Positions 1 to 7,368 of a DNA stretch of 64,000 bases are shown here, piece by piece; the stretch's first letter is position 1; every line of letters starts with the position of its first letter. A program made the position numbers and the translations under genes. The notes beneath the pieces were generated by a model. That model was not told the origin of the DNA. It saw only the letters and a list, made by a program, of their open reading frames with translations, and ran no database searches. Source of the DNA: Polaribacter sp. SA4-12 (GTDB lineage: Bacteria > Bacteroidota > Bacteroidia > Flavobacteriales > Flavobacteriaceae); assembly GCF_002163675.1 (NCBI RefSeq), contig NZ_CP019334.1:2523501-2587500 (forward strand), written 5' to 3'.

Positions 1-492
1 GTGCTCCTCCTTGAGATTGAACACTTACACCTGCCATTCTACCTTGTAATGCTTGTGCAGGATCGTTAAACGTTAAGTTTTCAATATCTTTCGCCCCCAC
101 AGTAGAAACTGCTCCTGTAAGATCTTTTCTCTTTTGAGAGCCATAACCAACAATTACAATTTCTTCTAAACTTTCTGTACTTGCTTCTAAAACAATTTTT
201 ATGTTTTTTTCAGAACCTACAGTAACTTCCTTAGCTTTATAACCTAAATAAGATGCGACTAAAACATCTCCTTTTTTTGCTTTAATAATAAAATTACCAT
301 CAAAGTCTGTTGAAGCACCTACTGTTGTGCCTTTCACTGAAACGTTAACTCCTGGTAATGTAATACCATCAATATCCACTACAGACCCTTCAATAGTTTG
401 TGCATTTAGATGCTGCATACTCATTGCTGAAAACAGCAATAACAGTAATGAAGCATTTTTTAAGAATTTAAAAAATAATTTTCTGTTCATAA
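1..492 (-). CDS. SusC-like TonB-dependent receptor, N-terminal part (cut by left edge)
   Basis: Outer-membrane TonB-dependent transporter of the SusC/RagA type; only about the first 164 residues lie in the window and the frame is open to position 1. The visible protein has a signal peptide (residues 1-30, ending LNAQ), a carboxypeptidase-regulatory-like beta-sandwich domain (about 31-105, with PGVNVSVKGTTVG and STDFDGNF), and the start of the plug domain with the SusC hallmark VGYGSQKRKDLTGAV followed by ALQGRMAGVSV. The start is the ATG at 490-492. It lies 213 bp downstream of a VCBS lipoprotein on the same strand, and a SusD partner is expected beyond the left edge. The substrate cannot be read from this fragment. 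Confidence 0.93.
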
Positions 493-705
493 AGTTTTAA
501 ATTTGGTTGAATTAGTTTTTGAAGCTTGCCTTATTATTATCACAATAACTTCACTCCAAAGAAACAGGTTTAACGAATTTAAGATTGGTAATATCGTGTC
601 AAGTTTCAGGAAATGACAACCAAAACCCACTAAAAATAGGTGTTTGATAATAAATAGGTAAAAAAATTATGCTTTTGACAAAAAACAAGAAATGTATTCT
701 ATAAA

Positions 706-3700
706 TTATTTTTGTTCTTTTAAAGATTGTATTTTAAATAACTTTAGGTTGCCATTGTTTAATGCAAATAGTAAAGATTTCTTTTTTTCTTTACCTATAT
801 AAATAGTTTCAATCTCTTTAATTTCACCATTTATAAATAACCCATTTGTTTTTGAAGTAACAATTTTATTAGAAGAATTAGGCTGAAGTACTAAACCATA
901 ATCACCATCGTTTCTTGGAGTCTCAACTTCTGATTGATATAAATTACCACCACTAATAATTTGTAAATTTTTATTACGGTTAGTTAAAACTTCAAAATCG
1001 TTTATAGAAGAAAATTGCGCCCTACGTGGTAGCTCATTTAAAACATACGTATTATCTCCTTTATTTTCTATCCAAGAATTTGCAAAAGTACGTGCTTTAT
1101 AATGTAGCGATTTATCTAACATGGTTTTACCATAAATATCTTCTAAAGTTGCGTTAGCAAACAAATCGAAAGTTTCAAAACGCTTTTTTATTGCAGGTAC
1201 TTGTTGCGAAGAACATTCCCTACCTCTTAAAGGTAATAAGATTCCTTTTTTTCTATAACTTAAAACAATATCTGTTGTTCCATTTTCATCAAAATCGTTT
1301 GCATAAACTTCAAAAGGTTGTTTTTCACTGGCTTTATACTTGTAGTTTAAACCTAGGTTTCCTGCTACATAATCCATGTCTCCATCATTATCATAATCTA
1401 CCTTTTTGATGCTATTCCACCAACCAATAGACTTTTCTAAACCTACCTTTTTTGTAACTTCTTTAAATTTATTTCCATCATTTTTAAAAAAACGAATTGG
1501 CATCCACTCTCCAGTAATTATTAAATCTGTTTTACCGTCATTATCAAAATCTTCCCACAAAGCAGTTGTTACCAAACCTAAATTAGATAGTTCTGGAAAT
1601 ATTTGTTTTGTAACATTTACAAATTTAATGTCAGCATCTATTCCTCCTACATTTTTTAAAATATAACTTTCTGCTGGAAATGGATACTTACCAGGAACAA
1701 TTCTACCACCAATAAATAAATCTAAATCACCATCATTATCATAATCATTTGCTGTTACTACTAATCCGCTTGTGCTTATTTTAGGTAAAGATTTTGTTGT
1801 TTTAACAAAGCCCTCTTTTGTATTTACATACAATCTGTCTTCATAATATTTTAATGACTTAGAAACATCGTTACCACCACTTACAACATATAAATCTAAA
1901 TCATTATCTCCATCTGCATCAAAAAATATTGCACCTGTATCTTCTTTATTTATATCATTTTGCCAAGGCCCGTTTAAAACATTAAAACTTCCCGAAGTAT
2001 TTTGAACATACATTATAGCTTCATTATTGGCTGCATTACCAATAAAAAAATCATCTAAACCATCATTATTTATATCGCCAACAGCTAAGGCAGGACCTAA
2101 TTGAGAATTTTTATGAGGCAATAACGGTTCTACTGCAAAGTCATTGTACGAATCTTCTGTGTGTTTAAAATCTATTCCAGATTTTAATGTAATATCTTTA
2201 AATAAATAAGAATTTTTATGTGGTTTTTCATCTGTAGAAACAGCTTTTTTATAGTCCAAGTTTATAGTTTTATTTACAGCAACATTGTACAAAATTTGTT
2301 CTTTTTTATTTGGCCAAACTATTCTTAAAGAATCTATAACAGTGTCTTCATTTAATCCGAAATGCATTATTGGCTCTACACTAGATTGAAAACCTCTTGT
2401 TAATGTAAACTCTTGAAACTGCTTACCTTCTTTACTGTTTACAGTAACTTTTACACCTAAACCTAAAGGATTATTTTCTGCTCCTTTAAATTTAATTCTT
2501 AAGTAATTAGAAGTGCTATTATTTTTAAAAATAGAAACTGCATCGTCTAAATTATTAATTACAAGATCTAAATCTCCATCATTATCTAAATCACCATAAG
2601 AAACACCATTTGAAAAGCCTTTATAGCTTATATTCCAATTCTTATTTGCTTTAGAAAATTTGTAATTTCCTTCATTTTTAAATATAAAATTATCTATTGG
2701 CGTACTTGGATAACTTTTATAATCTATACTTTTATTAAAGTCCGAAAAACCAGTCATTTTCGTTCTTTTATTCACGTCATTGTTATTCACATCACGCTTC
2801 ATACCATTGGTGATAAAGACATCTTTTAAACCATCATTATCAAAATCTGCAAATAAAACACCCCAGCTCCAATCTGTCGTTGCTAAATTAGTTAGCCTAG
2901 AAACATCACTATAAACAGGAACTCCGTTTTTGTTAATTCCATTATTAACTTGCAAGACGTTTTGCATATATTGGTAATGCAAACCTAAATCTACAGCTTC
3001 TTTAAAAGATTCAGGATTCATACTTGCCATATTCGTTTTAGATCTTTTATGATCTGCTGGCGTCATATCTAATTGCACAATATCTAATAATTTATCATTA
3101 TTAAAATCGGCAACATCAATTCCCATTCCAAACATTGCTGTATGTTTTGTTGCTTCTTTTACAACTTCTTTAAAAGTACCATCACCTTTATTAAGGTAAA
3201 AATAATCGGGTACATTAAAATCATTAGATAAGTAAAGATCTGGTAAACTATCATTGTTAAAATCGGATGTTATGATACCTAAAGTCATCCCAAAATTTTT
3301 AACATTTGCTTTCTCTGTTACGTCGATAAAAGTGTTATTACCGTTGTTTTTATATAAATGACCAGAATCTTCTAATTTATTTTCTTGCATTTTTTGATGA
3401 TAATACTGGTTTCCCATACTTACTTTTACCATCGGATAATTTGCCACAAAAACATCTAATAATCCATCTTTATCATAATCTAAAAAAGTTGCTTGTATAG
3501 AGGTTGAAGCATCATTTAAACCATATTCTTTTGCTTTTTCTGAGAAAGTATTGTCTTTATTATTTATAAAAAGCTGGTTTTTTGTATTACCAAAGATTCC
3601 AGATACAGAAACGTAAATATCTAACCAACCATCAGAATTTACATCTGCCATAGTTACTCCTGTATACCATCTATTGTCTCCAGAAACATTTGCAGCATCA

Positions 3701-4005
3701 CTAATGTCTTCAAACTGCATATTTCCTTTATTCAAATAGAGTTTATTTTTGGACATATTTCCTGTAAAATAAACGTCAGATAAACCATCATTATTAATAT
3801 CTCCAATAGCAACTCCACCTCCTAAATACATATATGGAAAAGTAAAATAGTTTAAAGTATCACTCTCTATAATATTATTTGAAAAGCTAATTCCTGAGTC
3901 TTCACTTAACACTGAGGTGAATTTTGTGCTACTCGTTTTAAAGGTTTCTTTATTACAAGAAAAAAGAGTGAAAAACAAGAGTGAAATTCCGAAGATTTTT
4001 TTCAT
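706..4005 (-). CDS. FG-GAP/VCBS repeat lipoprotein with ASPIC/UnbV domain
   Basis: Large predicted surface lipoprotein of 1099 residues. A lipoprotein signal is visible (MKKIFGISLLFFTLFSC, Cys 17). The body is made of repeated calcium-binding-like FG-GAP/VCBS motifs such as GDINNDGLSDVYFTG and DFNNDSLPDLYLSNDF, which suggest a beta-propeller, and an ASPIC/UnbV segment near residues 500-580 (LTRGFQSSVEPIMHFGL). More FG-GAP repeats follow, then a conserved C-terminal part with RGRECSSQQVPAIKKRF. It is closely similar in architecture and motifs to the 1100-residue protein at 59137-62439. In Flavobacteriia such genes sit next to susCD pairs, as here with susC downstream. The exact role is unknown; glycan binding or a structural part of the SusCD machinery are guesses. 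Confidence 0.88.
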   Translation of the reverse strand: MKKIFGISLLFFTLFSCNKETFKTSSTKFTSVLSEDSGISFSNNIIESDTLNYFTFPYMYLGGGVAIGDINNDGLSDVYFTGNMSKNKLYLNKGNMQFEDISDAANVSGDNRWYTGVTMADVNSDGWLDIYVSVSGIFGNTKNQLFINNKDNTFSEKAKEYGLNDASTSIQATFLDYDKDGLLDVFVANYPMVKVSMGNQYYHQKMQENKLEDSGHLYKNNGNNTFIDVTEKANVKNFGMTLGIITSDFNNDSLPDLYLSNDFNVPDYFYLNKGDGTFKEVVKEATKHTAMFGMGIDVADFNNDKLLDIVQLDMTPADHKRSKTNMASMNPESFKEAVDLGLHYQYMQNVLQVNNGINKNGVPVYSDVSRLTNLATTDWSWGVLFADFDNDGLKDVFITNGMKRDVNNNDVNKRTKMTGFSDFNKSIDYKSYPSTPIDNFIFKNEGNYKFSKANKNWNISYKGFSNGVSYGDLDNDGDLDLVINNLDDAVSIFKNNSTSNYLRIKFKGAENNPLGLGVKVTVNSKEGKQFQEFTLTRGFQSSVEPIMHFGLNEDTVIDSLRIVWPNKKEQILYNVAVNKTINLDYKKAVSTDEKPHKNSYLFKDITLKSGIDFKHTEDSYNDFAVEPLLPHKNSQLGPALAVGDINNDGLDDFFIGNAANNEAIMYVQNTSGSFNVLNGPWQNDINKEDTGAIFFDADGDNDLDLYVVSGGNDVSKSLKYYEDRLYVNTKEGFVKTTKSLPKISTSGLVVTANDYDNDGDLDLFIGGRIVPGKYPFPAESYILKNVGGIDADIKFVNVTKQIFPELSNLGLVTTALWEDFDNDGKTDLIITGEWMPIRFFKNDGNKFKEVTKKVGLEKSIGWWNSIKKVDYDNDGDMDYVAGNLGLNYKYKASEKQPFEVYANDFDENGTTDIVLSYRKKGILLPLRGRECSSQQVPAIKKRFETFDLFANATLEDIYGKTMLDKSLHYKARTFANSWIENKGDNTYVLNELPRRAQFSSINDFEVLTNRNKNLQIISGGNLYQSEVETPRNDGDYGLVLQPNSSNKIVTSKTNGLFINGEIKEIETIYIGKEKKKSLLFALNNGNLKLFKIQSLKEQK

Positions 4006-4119
4006 TTTGAAGATATTTTTATATCAGTAAATAAATATCGACATTTTAAAAATATTGGGCATACCAACTTTATATTTTGACATCTATATACTATTAAATG
4101 AACACCAATTACCAAAGAA

Positions 4120-4159
4120 AATCTCACTTCAACTGTTAACAACAGTAGAAGTGAGATTA
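4120..4159 (-). terminator. Intrinsic terminator after the enoyl-CoA hydratase gene
   Basis: A long inverted repeat pairs AATCTCACTTC with GAAGTGAGATT, continues with ACTGTT/AACAGT after one mismatch, and closes on an AAC loop. On the minus strand it is followed by a T-rich tail. It lies 25 bp beyond the stop of the hydratase gene and separates that gene from the VCBS gene. Confidence 0.75.
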
Positions 4160-4184
4160 ATCAATCTCAAAAAAAATAATGATA

Positions 4185-4952
4185 CTACTTTTTAAATTTT
4201 GATAATGCTTCTTTTGTAAATTCTGATAAAACCAATTCACCAGAAACAGCAGCTCTTTCTGCTAATAAATCATTCCAATTTTCTGTTCCTTGCCACAGTG
4301 CCTTTTTTATTTCTGATAAAGCTCCAGGATTATAAGAAGCCAATTTTTCTGACAACAATTCTATTGCTTCATCCAACTCTTTTTGACTTTCAAATACCTT
4401 TGCATACAACCCTTTTTCTTTTGCCCAATAGGCGTTTTTCCAATTAGTAGCATCTAACGTAAGTTCTGCTGTTCCTGAAACTCCAATTTTACGAGTTACA
4501 GCAGGTTCAATTACAAAAGGTCCGATTCCTATTGTGAATTCAGATAATTTTATCCCAGCATTTTCAGTTGCCAAAACATAATCACAAGCAGCTGCTAAAC
4601 CAACTCCACCACCAACAGTTTTTCCTTGAACACGACCAATAATTAGTTTTCCACAAGTTCTCATCGCGTTAATTACGTTTGCAAAACCAGAGAAAAATTG
4701 TTTTCCATCTTCTAAATTAGAAATAGCAACCAATTCATCAAAAGAAGCGCCAGCACAAAATGCTTTTTCCCCTTCAGATTTTAAAATAATTACAGAAACG
4801 TCTGTATTATTTCCTACTAAAATTAATTCTTTAGTTAATCTGTCTAATAATTCACTTGGAAAAGAATTACTTGCAGGATGACCAAATTCTATCGTTGCAA
4901 TCTTATTTTGAACGTTGGTATATAAACTTCCGTTTTGTCTTGTAGTGCTCAT
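4185..4952 (-). CDS. Enoyl-CoA hydratase/isomerase family protein
   Basis: Crotonase-fold enzyme of 255 residues, the usual length for the family, expected to hydrate an enoyl-CoA in fatty acid or branched-chain amino acid breakdown in the cytoplasm. The oxyanion-hole segments are visible: AFCAGASFDEL near residues 65-75 and GKTVGGGVGLAAACDYVLA near 110-128, followed by KLSEFTIGIGP. The family resembles methylglutaconyl-CoA hydratase-like proteins of Bacteroidota, but the substrate cannot be fixed from sequence. It is a single-gene unit with its own downstream hairpin. Confidence 0.88.
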   Translation of the reverse strand: MSTTRQNGSLYTNVQNKIATIEFGHPASNSFPSELLDRLTKELILVGNNTDVSVIILKSEGEKAFCAGASFDELVAISNLEDGKQFFSGFANVINAMRTCGKLIIGRVQGKTVGGGVGLAAACDYVLATENAGIKLSEFTIGIGPFVIEPAVTRKIGVSGTAELTLDATNWKNAYWAKEKGLYAKVFESQKELDEAIELLSEKLASYNPGALSEIKKALWQGTENWNDLLAERAAVSGELVLSEFTKEALSKFKK

Positions 4953-4990
4953 AAACTGAATTTTTAGTAAAAATAAGGTTTTATCCTCAA

Positions 4991-5031
4991 TGTCATTTCG
5001 AAATGAGACTTTTTAGTCGATTGAGAAATCT
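4991..5031 (-). repeat. AGATT...AATGACA palindromic repeat, copy 1
   Basis: Read on the minus strand it begins AGATTTC and ends GAAATGACA, so the arms pair (TTTC/GAAA). It contains a second inner pair AGTC/GACT. It belongs to a five-copy family in this window whose ends are constant while the pairing arms differ from copy to copy. Confidence 0.6.
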
Positions 5032-5055
5032 AAAAATAAAAATATACTATTTAAT

Positions 5056-5081
5056 GAGATTGCTTCGTTCCTCGCAATGAC
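5056..5081 (+). repeat. AGATT...AATGACA palindromic repeat, copy 2
   Basis: Begins GAGATTGC and ends GCAATGAC, with ATTGC/GCAAT arms around a 10-base centre. It lies 18 bp beyond the MATE gene stop and next to copy 1, in opposite orientation. Confidence 0.6.
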
Positions 5082-5098
5082 AACACAAACTAATTACT

Positions 5099-6424
5099 TT
5101 AAATAAGTGGTAAAAACTTCTTTCTAAATCTAATAATTAAAGGTAATCCTCTTGCAATCATCCAAAGTGTGAAGGCAATCCAAATTGCTGTTAGTTTTAA
5201 ATCGTAATAATCAAAAACTAATAAAGTTGGAATAAAAACCAATCCTGTTGAAAGAATTAAAAGGTTTCTTAAGTATTTCATTTCTCCCATTCCTTTGAAC
5301 ATTCCGTCAAAAATGAATGTAATTGCGCTTATTGGTTGAGTTATTAAAACAATCCAAAAAACATTATAGAATTGTTCTAAAACCGCAGGATCTTTCGTAA
5401 AAATTTGTCCGATGAAATTATAGAAAACAGCACCTACTATACCAATAATGATTCCTGTAGACAAACCATATTTTAAGAGTTTATTACTTAACTCAACCAA
5501 AGATTTGTAATCTTTTGCGCCTAAAAATTTCCCTGATAAAATGTTTCCTGCACTAGAATATCCATCAACCATAAAAGCACCTAACAACCAAATATTAATT
5601 CCAATTGTGTAAGCTGCAATGTATTCTTTCCCATAATCTGTGGCATAAGAAGTTGCAAAATACAAAGCGGTATTTAATGCGATTGTTCTTACAAAAAGAT
5701 TTGCTATCATACCCAACAAACGAGGAATTTCTGGATGAACTTTAAATGTTATTTTTAATGAAATTGGTGTTTTTTTAATTAATAAAACCAATGCAATAAT
5801 TGCCATAACAATTTGCGCTATTATACTCGCATAAGCCGCGCCTTCAATATTCATTGCAGGAATATAACCTTCTACTCCGTAGACAAAAATAATATCTAAA
5901 AACACATTTAATAATGCTCCAATAATTGCAATTATCATTGGGTAATAGGTGTTTTGTAAACCTCTAAAGATTCCAAAAACTGCAAATACAAATAGTGAAA
6001 ATGGAAATCCGAAGATTCTTATTTTAAAATACGTAATACAATATTCTAAAACTGAATCTGATGCATTATAGAATTGAAAAATTTGTTTTGCAAACGGATA
6101 AGAAATTGCTAATACAAACAAACTTCCTAAAACTACAATTGCAATTGCTTGCGCTGGTAATGCTTTTACTTCGTCTAATTTATTTGCACCTACATATTGA
6201 GAAATTATAGAAGAAATAGCACTTCTAATTTGCCCAAAAACCCATATTAACATTGAAATAAATGCTCCTACAATTCCTACTGCAGCTAAACTTTCTGTAG
6301 CGTTTTCATTAATATTACCAATGATTGCTGTGTCTGTAATAGACAATAACGGTTCTGCAATACCTGCAATTAAAGCAGGAATTGCTAACTTATTTATGTT
6401 TTTAAAACTGGTATTTGATGTCAT
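5099..6424 (-). CDS. MATE family efflux transporter
   Basis: Inner-membrane multidrug and toxin extrusion antiporter of 441 residues, with about 12 hydrophobic segments spread along its length, as is usual for the family. The opening FKNINKLAIPALIAGIAEPL and the early TAIIGN segment are typical of MATE proteins; a second MATE half begins near residue 225. The ATG at 6422-6424 is chosen over an upstream in-frame TTG at 6437-6439, because that TTG lies inside a good -7 box. The exported substrate is unknown. It is transcribed away from the universal stress gene on the other side of a structured intergenic element. Confidence 0.9.
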   Translation of the reverse strand: MTSNTSFKNINKLAIPALIAGIAEPLLSITDTAIIGNINENATESLAAVGIVGAFISMLIWVFGQIRSAISSIISQYVGANKLDEVKALPAQAIAIVVLGSLFVLAISYPFAKQIFQFYNASDSVLEYCITYFKIRIFGFPFSLFVFAVFGIFRGLQNTYYPMIIAIIGALLNVFLDIIFVYGVEGYIPAMNIEGAAYASIIAQIVMAIIALVLLIKKTPISLKITFKVHPEIPRLLGMIANLFVRTIALNTALYFATSYATDYGKEYIAAYTIGINIWLLGAFMVDGYSSAGNILSGKFLGAKDYKSLVELSNKLLKYGLSTGIIIGIVGAVFYNFIGQIFTKDPAVLEQFYNVFWIVLITQPISAITFIFDGMFKGMGEMKYLRNLLILSTGLVFIPTLLVFDYYDLKLTAIWIAFTLWMIARGLPLIIRFRKKFLPLI

Positions 6425-6436
6425 ATCTAAATTTTG

Positions 6437-6444
6437 CAAATGTA
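6437..6444 (-). promoter_or_regulatory. -7 box of the MATE gene
   Basis: Reads TACATTTG on the minus strand, an exact match to the Bacteroidota TAnnTTTG box, 12 bases upstream of the chosen ATG. A clear -33 element was not identified. Confidence 0.5.
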
Positions 6445-6453
6445 ACTAGATTT

Positions 6454-6534
6454 GCGTTAAGGATTGCAGTGAAAAGCCCACAGTGAGGAACGAACGAGGA
6501 CTTGAAACGAAAAGCCTGACCCTTGTGGTAACGC
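6454..6534 (+). ncRNA. Dispersed structured intergenic element, copy D (possible Flavo-1-like RNA)
   Basis: Outer arms GCGTTA and TAACGC pair. Inside them AGG pairs with CCT next to the conserved single-stranded words ATTG and AACGAAAAGC, and a small ACC/GGT hairpin sits in the 3' part. The framework matches the copy at 27503-27583, but the central arm here is different (rich in GAACGAACGAGGA). It fills the space between the divergent MATE and universal stress genes and abuts the promoter of the latter. The RNA interpretation and strand are inferred from stem covariation and purine-rich loops. Confidence 0.5.
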
Positions 6535-6548
6535 CCAAAAAAAATATG

Positions 6549-6556
6549 TAACTTTG
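6549..6556 (+). promoter_or_regulatory. -7 box of the universal stress protein gene
   Basis: TAACTTTG matches the TAnnTTTG consensus 19 bases before the ATG. A TTG at 6523-6525 could be the -33 element, although the spacing is a few bases longer than usual; it lies inside the structured element. Confidence 0.55.
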
Positions 6557-6575
6557 CTTCTTTAAATTTAGCATT

Positions 6576-7367
6576 ATGAAAAATATTTTGGTCCCAATTG
6601 GATCTACAGAAAAAGCAATTACCACTTTACAATACGCCATTGATTTTGCAGAAGAAATAAATGCAAATGTATTAGTTTTTAGGGCGTACAAAGCAAAATC
6701 TAAAGCTGGTAGCATGGTAAATATGACTGCAATTATTGAGCGCGAAACAAAATTATATCTAAAAACAATGGTGAGTGCTGTTGATAGAAAAAATGTTGAC
6801 GTGAAATTGATTTCTTCTAAAGGTGGAGTTCTTGAAAGCGTGGAAGCTATTGATAATGAAATTGGTGTAGATTTAATTATAGTGGGTGCTAAAAGTAATT
6901 CTATTAAAGACGGTGTTTTTCTAGGAACTACAGCTGGTAGTTTGGTTAAAAAATCGAACTTACCTGTTTTAACGATTCCTGAAGGTTATGTTTATAAACC
7001 CGTAAAATCGATTTTATTGGCTTTTAAATCTGGTGTTGTTAAATGTAAAACGGCTTTAAATCCTTTGACAATTATAGCTGAAAAATTTAATCCAGAAATA
7101 AACTCTTTACTAGTTAAAACTGTTGGTTATAAAGATGAAGATTTAGTTATAGATAAAGAATTAATTGAATTACAAACGAGTCTTACTACTACAGAAAACG
7201 CAACTACGTATCAAGGTGTTTTAGAGCATTTTAAAACGCATAATCCAGATATGTTGTGTGTTTTTAGACGTAAAAGAGGTTTCTTCAAAAAATTATGGGA
7301 AAAAAATACAGTTCTTAAAAAAGAGTTTTATACTTCTATTCCTTTGTTAATTTTGAAAGGGAAGTAG
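6576..7367 (+). CDS. Universal stress protein family protein
   Basis: Cytoplasmic UspA-fold protein of 263 residues. The first domain (about 1-135) is clear: it opens MKNILVPIGSTEKA, has the VDLIIVGAKS strand and ends with VKKSNLPVLTIP. The classical ATP-binding glycine motif is only partly kept (GVFLGTTAGSLV). The second half (about 140-263) looks like a degenerate second Usp domain ending ILKGK, so this is a tandem-domain type. Role in stress survival is family knowledge; no substrate or partner is visible. It is alone on the plus strand and its stop lies 1 base from the stop of the convergent nuclease gene. Confidence 0.88.
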   Translation: MKNILVPIGSTEKAITTLQYAIDFAEEINANVLVFRAYKAKSKAGSMVNMTAIIERETKLYLKTMVSAVDRKNVDVKLISSKGGVLESVEAIDNEIGVDLIIVGAKSNSIKDGVFLGTTAGSLVKKSNLPVLTIPEGYVYKPVKSILLAFKSGVVKCKTALNPLTIIAEKFNPEINSLLVKTVGYKDEDLVIDKELIELQTSLTTTENATTYQGVLEHFKTHNPDMLCVFRRKRGFFKKLWEKNTVLKKEFYTSIPLLILKGK

Positions 7368-7368
7368 A

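Noticed and set aside
1191..1666. Plus-strand frames of 72 and 86 codons inside the VCBS gene
   Set aside because: They are opposite a well-supported 1099-residue protein and show no domain or upstream signals.
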